From Actinomycetota bacterium (GTDB taxonomy: Bacteria; Actinomycetota; Thermoleophilia; Miltoncostaeales; Miltoncostaeaceae), in the NCBI GenBank assembly GCA_016870155.1, contig VGCE01000001.1, positions 270,001 to 334,000 of the forward strand: 64,000 nt of DNA. The letters are read 5' to 3'. Under the pieces are notes generated by a model that was not told where the DNA came from, did no database searches, and saw nothing but the letters and a program-made list of their open reading frames with translations. Shown in pieces: positions 34,800-42,039 of this stretch. Numbering within the stretch: position 1 is the first letter of the stretch; each line of letters opens with the position of its first letter. The translations under genes and the position numbers were made by a program.

Positions 34800-35297
34800 C
34801 TACTTGTCCCCGGGGGTCCAGATCTTGCCGCCGCCCTCGGCGCCGCCGGGCGTCCACAGGTCGCCACCGGCCTGACCGCCCGCGGGGGGCTTGGGAGCCG
34901 CGCCGCCGCCGGCACCGCCCTCACCCTCCTCGCCGCCTTCCCTCGCGGCCTTGGCCTGATCCACCAGCTCGGCGAAGGCCATCTGCAGCTGCGCAAGGGG
35001 CTCGGCGAACGGCTTGGCGGCCTCCTCGCCCATGATGGCGTTGGTCACGGCGAGCAGCGCCCGCAGCGACTCGATGGCCAGGCCGGCCTGCGGCAGGTCG
35101 AAGTCCTCTTCGCCGCGCGGACCCAGGCCCATGCGGATCGCCGCCATGTCGGTGAACGTGGCCATCGTCTGGAAGACGACGTCCTGCACCGGCGTGGTCA
35201 TCAGGCGGCGCAGCATCTCGGCCGCAACCATCTCCTCCTGGGTGAGCTCGCGCTCCTCCCCGTCGCCCTCGGGCGCCGTCGGCTCGTCAGTGCTCAT
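34800..35297 (-). CDS. DUF1844-domain protein
   Basis: A 165-residue cytoplasmic protein of unknown function. Residues about 15-75 (ELTQEEMVAAEMLRRL ... AAIRMGLG) and the helix DLPQAGLAIESLRALLAVTNA match the DUF1844 pattern. The C-terminus is a low-complexity Gly/Ala/Pro-rich tail with two near-identical DLWTPGG / KIWTPGD repeats. The start overlaps the ybdK stop by 4 bases. Coupling to both a gamma-glutamylcysteine-ligase-like enzyme and MtnP hints at sulfur metabolism, by context only. Confidence 0.65.
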   Translation of the reverse strand: MSTDEPTAPEGDGEERELTQEEMVAAEMLRRLMTTPVQDVVFQTMATFTDMAAIRMGLGPRGEEDFDLPQAGLAIESLRALLAVTNAIMGEEAAKPFAEPLAQLQMAFAELVDQAKAAREGGEEGEGGAGGGAAPKPPAGGQAGGDLWTPGGAEGGGKIWTPGDK

Positions 35298-36484
35298 GCG
35301 TTGCTCACCGTTCCCATCATCTCGAGTGCGTTCTCCGCCGAGCGACGCGTGCGCTCGGCGGCCTGTGCGTGCATCGCCACGATGTCCTCCCCGGACTCCA
35401 TGGCGCGAATCTGGCGCAGCGCGCCGTTGCCCTCATCCAGCATTGTCGGGACCGCCGCGAGGAACGGCGCAAGCCCCAGCCGGTCGTGCGCCGGGGCCGA
35501 GTACTCCAGCAGGGCGCGCACGGCGTCGCCTGTGGTGCGCTCCTCGCCGGTGGCGAAGTCGATCATCTTGCCCGCCAGCCCGTGGCGCTGTGCACGCCAG
35601 AGGTTCTCCTCGAGCAGGCGCCCGGGGTGGGCCGGCAAGGGCTCGCCGGCGTCGTAGGCCTCGGCGAAGCGCGCCACCAGCGCCAGCGACAGCGCGGTTA
35701 TTCCAAAGGCCTCCACCATGTCGGTCTGGCCGTCGGCGATGCGCACCTCGATGGTGCCGAAGTCGTGGTGCGGCCGGATGCTCCACCAGATCTGCGTGCT
35801 CTCCACGATCGACCCGGTGCGCTCGAGCAGCCGCACGAAGTCGGCGTACTCGTCGAAGTCCATGAGCGGATCGGGGATGCCGCAACGCGGGAACGACTTC
35901 GTGAACAGCGACGTGCGGGTGGAGTGCAGCCGCGTGACCCTGCCCAGGTACACGGCGCTGTTGGCTGACAGCGCGAGAATCTCGGGCAGCACGCTGCGCA
36001 TGGCGGTGCACACGCGAATGGCGCGGTCGGCGTCGCGCAGGCCGACGTGCAGGTGCTGCGACCAGGTGTTGTTGATCCACGCGATGTATCCGAGCTCGCC
36101 GGCCACGCGCTCGTAGTGCGGGGTGTCGATGATGCGCTGGTCCTGCCATGGGCTGAACGGATGGCAGCCGGTGATGGCCGTGGCGATGCCCAGCGACTCG
36201 GCATGCCTGATCACCGCCAACCGCCCCTCGGCCAGCTCGCGCGCGGCGCCGGCGAAGGTCATGTGGGGGGCGGTCTTGTACTCGATCTCGCTGGTGATGA
36301 GCTCGCCGGCGAGGTGGCCCCTCAGGTCAGCGGGCGCCGAGTCGTGGACGTCCTCGAACCGCTGCACCAGCGCCATCGAGGTGGGGTCGAGCAGCTGGTA
36401 CTCCTCCTCGAGCCCCACGGTGAAGTCGGTGGAGGCGGCGAAGCGGTCGCGCACGCCGTCGAGTATCGAGGGAGCCTCGGGCAC
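35294..36484 (-). CDS. ybdK: Carboxylate-amine ligase, YbdK/glutamate-cysteine ligase 2 family
   Basis: A 396-residue ATP-dependent ligase of the GCS2 family. FTVGLEEEYQLLDP (residues about 20-33) is the canonical metal-binding start, followed by SEIEYKTAPHMTFAGAAREL, NNTWSQHLHVGLRDADRAI and IRPHHDFGTIEVRIADGQTD. YbdK has weak gamma-glutamylcysteine ligase activity in E. coli; actinobacterial relatives include EgtA of ergothioneine synthesis, but no other egt gene is near. The GTG start has a TAGCCT -10 box 8 bases upstream. First gene of a three-gene operon. Confidence 0.88.
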   Translation of the reverse strand: MPEAPSILDGVRDRFAASTDFTVGLEEEYQLLDPTSMALVQRFEDVHDSAPADLRGHLAGELITSEIEYKTAPHMTFAGAARELAEGRLAVIRHAESLGIATAITGCHPFSPWQDQRIIDTPHYERVAGELGYIAWINNTWSQHLHVGLRDADRAIRVCTAMRSVLPEILALSANSAVYLGRVTRLHSTRTSLFTKSFPRCGIPDPLMDFDEYADFVRLLERTGSIVESTQIWWSIRPHHDFGTIEVRIADGQTDMVEAFGITALSLALVARFAEAYDAGEPLPAHPGRLLEENLWRAQRHGLAGKMIDFATGEERTTGDAVRALLEYSAPAHDRLGLAPFLAAVPTMLDEGNGALRQIRAMESGEDIVAMHAQAAERTRRSAENALEMMGTVSNA

Positions 36485-36520
36485 GGGCGCGCAGGCTACC
36501 AGCGCACCCCCGCGCGCCGG

Positions 36521-37000
36521 TCAGCCGGTGACCGCCCCCGCCCGCCGGTTGGACAGGTATGCCCGTGCCTGCCCCAGCGGATAGGTGGCCTTCTGCCGCG
36601 GGGCCCGCAGGTACCACTTGGTGGTCACCCGCACGGTGCCCTTGCGAAGGGCGGCCGCGAGCGCCGGGGTGGGCGTGCACCGGGCCTCGAGCCGCCGGCC
36701 CGCGAGCCGCGCGGGTCCGCGACAGGCCGTCACACGTCGCGCGGCTGTCTCGCGCGCCGTCGCGCTGGCCCCCGTGACGAAGGTCGTCTGCATCGTGACC
36801 GGGGGAAAACCGGCCACGGCTTCCCCCATATAGCTCACGAACGACACGGTCACCACGATCTTGCGGTCGGGATCCCACGGGCGGGCGGTCGCGTGGCTCG
36901 CCCACCACACGGCCGTGGCGGCGCAGGCGCCCGCCAAGGCGAGCGCGGTGATCTTCCGGGGGGCGACGAGGGGCATCGGGAGCAACAGCAGCGGCGCCAC
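36521..37000 (-). CDS. Hypothetical secreted or membrane-anchored protein
   Basis: A 159-residue frame with a hydrophobic N-terminal segment (residues about 1-35, PRKITALALAGACAATAVWWASHATA) resembling a signal sequence or anchor. The body contains VTVSFVSYMGEAVAGFPPVTMQTTFVTGAS and ends RVTTKWYLRAPRQKATYPLGQ. No family recognised. A GTG at codon 13 could be the true start. Real coding is supported by the signal-like start and consistent third-position GC, but not by homology. Confidence 0.5.
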   Translation of the reverse strand: MAPLLLLPMPLVAPRKITALALAGACAATAVWWASHATARPWDPDRKIVVTVSFVSYMGEAVAGFPPVTMQTTFVTGASATARETAARRVTACRGPARLAGRRLEARCTPTPALAAALRKGTVRVTTKWYLRAPRQKATYPLGQARAYLSNRRAGAVTG

Positions 37001-37050
37001 GGGACCTCACCCCGGCCCGGGTTCGCACGGCGCCCTCCGAGGGGGTGATA

Positions 37051-37176
37051 CGGTCCCGTCGGACCGCACGGCACAGGGCCCTGCGGCGCGAGGAAGCACC
37101 CCGTCTGGACGCAGTTGTTCCCGGTAGATGGTGGATGGTTCCTCACCATCGCGGCGCGTGCCGCAGGGAGAACAAC
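37051..37176 (+). promoter_or_regulatory. Structured 5' leader of the DEAD-box helicase gene
   Basis: Several pairings are perfect: CGGTCC/GGACCG (37051-37056 with 37061-37066); CCCTGCGGC (37079-37087) with GCCGCAGGG (37160-37168), whose 3' arm abuts the GGGAG Shine-Dalgarno; and GTTGTTC (37114-37120) with GAACAAC (37170-37176), which overlaps the last base of the Shine-Dalgarno. GATGGTG/CACCATC forms an inner hairpin. The leader could mask the ribosome site, as in cold-shock helicase mRNAs; that role is inference. Confidence 0.55.
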
Positions 37177-37179
37177 CGA

Positions 37180-38442
<1,263 letters not shown>

Positions 38443-38502
38443 CCCCCTCCCACGCCGTGGCGTCGCTGGTCTACTATCCCGCGCGCGCTACGACGCCGAC
38501 CC

Positions 38503-38575
<73 letters not shown>

Positions 38576-38613
38576 TTCGACGAATCCCCCGCTCAAGCGC
38601 GCCTTCCCCACTC

Positions 38614-39069
38614 TTACGCCACCAGCCGCAGGTTCGGCTGCTCCGGCGATGGGCACGTCATGGACACATCGCCCTCGACGGACGCGGCCTGGGGGGCCTC
38701 ATTCCGAGCCAGTCGGATTGCTCCCGACCGGTCGCGGGGCATGCGCAGATCCCGTCTGGCGAACTCGTGCGCGTAGATGGATGGCTCACCCGAGCGAATC
38801 AACAGGCTGGCGAACACATGGCGCCCGTCGTAGGGGCGGGCCTGCTCAACCCCCGCCCGCCGCCACGCCGGCCGGAAGACCCGTGACCTCCAATTGCGTA
38901 GATCCAGGTACCCCCCTTGCGGCGCCGGGCACACTAGCCCGGTCGTGTCGCTCCCCTTGCGAAACGCCCAGAGTTCTTCCGCCCGCGGGACGAGAAGGTT
39001 GACTGCCCTGCCTTGGGCGGTCTTCGTCCCGTTGAGTTTTCCCTCTACGTAGGCACGCTCGACGAAGAT
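38614..39069 (-). pseudogene. Decayed tyrosine recombinase (integrase) fragment
   Basis: About 150 residues of a tyrosine integrase catalytic domain survive: FVERAYVEGKLNGTKTAQGRAV, then RPYDGRHVFASLL with the Arg-His of the RHxxR-type box, then directly YAHEFARRD, where the Tyr (38775 region) is the expected nucleophile. The stretch between them, normally holding the LGH box, is missing (roughly 18 residues), and the N-terminal arm-binding and core domains are absent. It ends 38 bases from the tRNA-Thr gene. Remnant of an integrated element. Confidence 0.75.
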
Positions 39070-39070
39070 G

Positions 39071-39117
39071 CAGTCCACCCCAGCCTTCAGCGTGCAGCTT
39101 TTCGCCCCGGTGCCGTA
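39071..39117 (-). repeat. Partial duplicate of the pentapeptide-gene 5' end
   Basis: About 47 bases here resemble 39862-39908 inside the pentapeptide-repeat gene (roughly three quarters identical by eye). Translated, GTGAKSCTLKAGVDC parallels GTGTKTCVLKPGADC. The fragment joins directly to the integrase remnant in one open frame, so it marks a deletion or recombination junction between a second copy of the pentapeptide gene and the integrase. Confidence 0.6.
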
Positions 39118-39167
39118 GCGGCGGTCTTCGATCTCGGCAAGGAACTGGACTGCCGGCCGGTCACCCG

Positions 39168-39989
39168 TCAGGAGGCCACTTGCCAGCAGCCCTGTGGCAG
39201 CCGGGGATCCGTGCGGCTGCCGATGAATGAGGCGGCGATGAATGCGCCGCTCGGGCACGTCGTGCTACCGAAAATCGAGCCGTACGGAGGGGTGGTGCTA
39301 CCGAAATCTGTGGTCGAGTCCACGAGGGCGCCGGTCATGTTTGCCTTCTCCAGAATGCTTGCCGAGGCAAGTGCACCCTGCAAATCCGTCCTGATCATCG
39401 TGGCCCCCTCGAAATCCATCACCATATTCGGGAGGAACTGGTCGGAGCACGTCATTGTCTCGAGCCTGTTAACGACCCGCATGCGGGCATTGCTGAGGTT
39501 GGTTTGGCTGAACTCGCTCTGGTAGAGCCACGCGCCCTGCAGGTTCGCGCCAGTGAGGTTGGCCTTCGTGAAGTCTGTACTGCATGAATCCGTCCAACTG
39601 AGATCTGCGCCGGTAAGGTCGGCCCCGGCGCAGTTCGGATAGCACTTCGGCCTGCTGCCGCCGCTGCCGTTGAACGGGCCCATGCGTACGTTCGCGAGTT
39701 TCGCCCCACGGAAGTCCGCATGCCGCAGGTTCGCCCCCCGGAAGTCTGCTCCGCGAAGATTGGCACCACGGAAGTCCACCCCGCGAAGGTCGGCCTTCGT
39801 GAACTTCGCCTTCTTCAGGTTGCCGTGGTGCTCGACGGCCCAGCGATGGACGACCCCGCGGCAGTCAGCCCCGGGCTTCAGCACGCAGGTCTTCGTACCG
39901 GTGCCGATGGTGGTCGAGGGTGCGGCAGTGCCCAGCGCGGGAAGCGCCAGGGCGGCGGCTGCGGTGAGGAGGATGGGGAGGCGGCGCAT
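39168..39989 (-). CDS. Secreted pentapeptide-repeat protein
   Basis: A 273-residue exported protein. Residues 1-23 are a signal peptide (MRRLPILLTAAAALALPALG, then TAAP). Residues about 60-100 are tandem A(D/N)Lxx repeats (ADLRG VDFRG ANLRG ADFRG), giving a right-handed quadrilateral beta-helix, with further repeats at 120-165 and 200-225. At least eight cysteines (TKTC, GADC, KCYPNC, DSC, MTC, TTC, GCW) suggest disulfides outside the cell. G+C is visibly lower than in flanking genes, and it lies in the tRNA-Thr island, so acquisition by transfer is likely. Role unknown. Confidence 0.85.
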   Translation of the reverse strand: MRRLPILLTAAAALALPALGTAAPSTTIGTGTKTCVLKPGADCRGVVHRWAVEHHGNLKKAKFTKADLRGVDFRGANLRGADFRGANLRHADFRGAKLANVRMGPFNGSGGSRPKCYPNCAGADLTGADLSWTDSCSTDFTKANLTGANLQGAWLYQSEFSQTNLSNARMRVVNRLETMTCSDQFLPNMVMDFEGATMIRTDLQGALASASILEKANMTGALVDSTTDFGSTTPPYGSIFGSTTCPSGAFIAASFIGSRTDPRLPQGCWQVAS

Positions 39990-40160
39990 GGGAGGCTCCT
40001 TGCGGGAACGGATTCGCGTGCCGGGGAGGCTAGCCGCTACCGGGAGAAGGACCTCGGGCGCCGGGTTCCTTTGCCCGAGGAACCCCTCGTGGGACGCGCT
40101 GCGGGCACCCTACCCGCTGCGCGAGGGGCGCGGGGTGCTCGCGGGCGCCCGCGCCCGGGC

Positions 40161-40631
40161 CTACGCCCCGGGCTGCCAGATCATCAGCACCAGCACGGCC
40201 ACCGCCAGCACCACCGAGGCCCAGTGCATGGCCCACGTGGCGCGGTTCGACAGCATCGCCCGCAGGGTGGCCTCGTCACCTGCGCCGTCGTCGGCGAGCG
40301 CCACCGCGTACTCGCGCGTCTTGCGGCTGCGACGCCCGCCCCATGCCCCCACCACCAGCGCGATCACGAACAGCACGATGCTGATCTCCAACCACCGCTG
40401 GCCGTAGCCCCCGATATTCCCCGAGAGGTAGAAGCCCGCGACCAGCAGCACCACGCCGCCCACCGCCAGCATGATCGCCCCGGGACGGGCGAGATAGAGG
40501 ATCGCCGCGACCTCGGACGGCTTCTCGCGCTTGGGCGCGGCCCACGCCACCACGCCGGCCACCGCGACACCGGCGAAGTAAAGGATCACCCCGATCAGGT
40601 GGAAGAGGGTGCCGATCTGATAGCCGCTCAT
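40161..40631 (-). CDS. DUF2269-like integral membrane protein
   Basis: A 156-residue protein with four predicted helices: IGTLFHLIGVILYFAGVAVAGVVAW, IMLAVGGVVLLVAGFYL, WLEISIVLFVIALVVGAW, and WASVVLAVAVLVLMIW. The first helix pattern (GTLFHLIGVILYFAGVAVAG) matches the DUF2269 family of unknown function. The ATG at 40629-40631 follows a GGAGCACC Shine-Dalgarno; a longer frame upstream is rejected. The 171 bases after it hold an 8-bp CCTCGGGC/GCCCGAGG hairpin (near 40050-40080) that could end transcription, and no gene. Confidence 0.7.
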   Translation of the reverse strand: MSGYQIGTLFHLIGVILYFAGVAVAGVVAWAAPKREKPSEVAAILYLARPGAIMLAVGGVVLLVAGFYLSGNIGGYGQRWLEISIVLFVIALVVGAWGGRRSRKTREYAVALADDGAGDEATLRAMLSNRATWAMHWASVVLAVAVLVLMIWQPGA

Positions 40632-40784
40632 GGTGCTCCGTGTCGTCAGGGTGGCGTCGCGCGCACAGTAGACCGGCCACGGCACCGTTCGAAGCCATCC
40701 GCCACACACCGCTGACAGCCGTCACCGCTGAGCAGGGCGGCGCCGTTTTGCTAGCGTCGCCGACCGCCGTGCGAGCGGCTATCT

Positions 40785-40858
40785 GGCGGAGTAGCTCAGC
40801 TGGTTAGAGCAGCGGAATCATAATCCGCGTGTCGGGGGTTCGAGTCCCTCCTCCGCTA
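40785..40858 (+). tRNA. tRNA-Met (anticodon CAT, elongator type)
   Basis: A 74-base cloverleaf: acceptor GGCGGAG/CTCCGCT with a G1-U72 wobble, D-arm with GGTTAGAGC, anticodon stem GCGGA/TCCGC and loop ATCATAA giving CAT, T-arm GGGGG-TTCGAGT-CCCTC, discriminator A. No initiator-type C1-A72 mismatch or triple G-C anticodon stem end is seen, so it is elongator tRNA-Met, or less likely a lysidine-modified tRNA-Ile2. CCA is not encoded. Confidence 0.93.
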
Positions 40859-40901
40859 CTGCATGCGGGCGCGCCCGGCGCGCGCGACTACCCTGCGGCA
40901 C

Positions 40902-41267
40902 ATGACAGAGGCTCGCTCGCTCGAGGTCGTCTTCCCCGGCGATACCAATCACCTGGGAACCCTCTTCGGGGGCACGCTGATGGCGTGGATGGACCGCACC
41001 GCCTACTTCGCGGCGTCCCGGCGCGCACGCGGCACGGTGGTCACCCGCAAGGTGGACGAACTGCAGTTCCGCGTGCCGATCCAGGTGGGCGACTTCGTGG
41101 AGCTCGTGGCCACCGTCGAGACCGAGGGGCGCACCAGCATGCGCGTGGTGGTGGAGGTGCACCGCGAGGACCCCGCCGACGGCACGCGCGAGCTGTGCAC
41201 CACGGGCCACTTCGTGATGGTGTGCGTGAATGACGACGGCACACCGCGGGAGATCCCGCCGAAGTGA
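40902..41267 (+). CDS. Acyl-CoA thioesterase, hotdog fold (YciA/BACH-like)
   Basis: A 121-residue single hotdog domain. GDTNHLGTLFGGTLMAWMDRTAYFAASRRARG contains the active-site Asn and Asp positions of the YciA/cytosolic acyl-CoA hydrolase family; VDELQFRVPIQVGDFVELVATVETEGRTSMRVVVEV is the beta-sheet half. It hydrolyses acyl-CoAs. The ATG at 40902 has a TACCCT -10 box 7 bases upstream and no Shine-Dalgarno, so leaderless translation is expected. Its TGA overlaps the next start. Confidence 0.88.
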   Translation: MTEARSLEVVFPGDTNHLGTLFGGTLMAWMDRTAYFAASRRARGTVVTRKVDELQFRVPIQVGDFVELVATVETEGRTSMRVVVEVHREDPADGTRELCTTGHFVMVCVNDDGTPREIPPK

Positions 41268-41368
41268 TGGACATGAACGGCGGCGGCTACCGGCGGGTGC
41301 TCAGGTGGACCAACCTCGTCCTGCTGCTCATCGGAATCGTCCTGGCGATCCTGTTCGGGCCGTTCTAG
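41267..41368 (+). CDS. Single-helix membrane micropeptide (33 aa)
   Basis: A 33-codon frame starting with the ATG that shares a base with the thioesterase stop (TGATG). The product is MDMNGGGYRRVLRWTN followed by LVLLLIGIVLAILFGPF: a short basic head and one C-terminal membrane helix. Such tail-anchored peptides are usually missed by gene callers. Translational coupling to the thioesterase supports expression. Its TAG overlaps the stop of the convergent rex gene (CTAG). Confidence 0.6.
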   Translation: MDMNGGGYRRVLRWTNLVLLLIGIVLAILFGPF

Positions 41369-42015
41369 GTGAGGTAGAAGTACAGCGCGTACAGCAGCTC
41401 GACCGCCGGGCTGCTGGTGTGCACCGTCACGTCGGATGGCACCGACAGCAGGGCGTCGGAGTAGTTGAAGATGATCTTCACGCCGGACGCCACCAGGTCG
41501 TCGGCCACCTGCTGGGCGGCCACGGTGGGGATCGCCAGCACGCCCACCTCCACGCCCTCGCTCTCGACCACCAGCGGAAGCTCGCTGTAGTGGCGCACCG
41601 TGAGGTCGCCGATACGCATGCCCACCTTGTCGGGGTCGGCGTCGAACACAGCCGAGATGCGGAATCCGTGGTCGGCGAAGGCCCCCGACGACGCGATGGC
41701 CTGGCCCAGGTTGCCGGCACCGAATAGCGCGATGTTGTGCTGCCCCGAGGTGCGCAGGATCTTGCGGATCTGCCCGATGAGTGTGTCGATGTCGTACCCC
41801 ACCCCGCGCTTGCCGAACTTGCCGAAGCCCGAGAGGTCACGGCGGATCTGCGTGGGGTTCACGTTGGTGTACTCGGAAATGGCCTGGCTCGAGATGGAGG
41901 TCTTCCCCATCCGCTTGGCCTGCGTGAGCACCTGCAGGTAGCGCGAGAGGCGTGCTGCCACGCCGAGGGTGAGTTGTTCGGGCACGTCCGTCCGTTCGGG
42001 CGCTTGTATCAGCAC
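41365..42015 (-). CDS. rex: Redox-sensing transcriptional repressor Rex
   Basis: A 216-residue NADH/NAD+-sensing repressor of respiratory and fermentative genes. The winged helix (residues about 15-80) has TSISSQAISEYTNVNPTQIRRDLSGFGKFGKRGVGYDI, diagnostic of Rex; the Rossmann domain has IALFGAGNLGQAI and a domain-swapping C-terminal helix. The GTG start lies 5 bases after a TACTTT hexamer. TTGTG and TACAA half-sites, 9 bases apart, overlap the start region and may be an imperfect Rex operator (consensus spacing is 8). Confidence 0.95.
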   Translation of the reverse strand: MLIQAPERTDVPEQLTLGVAARLSRYLQVLTQAKRMGKTSISSQAISEYTNVNPTQIRRDLSGFGKFGKRGVGYDIDTLIGQIRKILRTSGQHNIALFGAGNLGQAIASSGAFADHGFRISAVFDADPDKVGMRIGDLTVRHYSELPLVVESEGVEVGVLAIPTVAAQQVADDLVASGVKIIFNYSDALLSVPSDVTVHTSSPAVELLYALYFYLT

Positions 42016-42039
42016 CGCACAAAGTAGCAGGCCGGGTTA

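Noticed and set aside
38576-40784. A direct repeat of the tRNA-Thr 3' end as a far attachment site
   Set aside because: The tRNA-Met T-arm shares only the generic GGTTCGAGTCC core; no longer repeat was found, so no attR is claimed.
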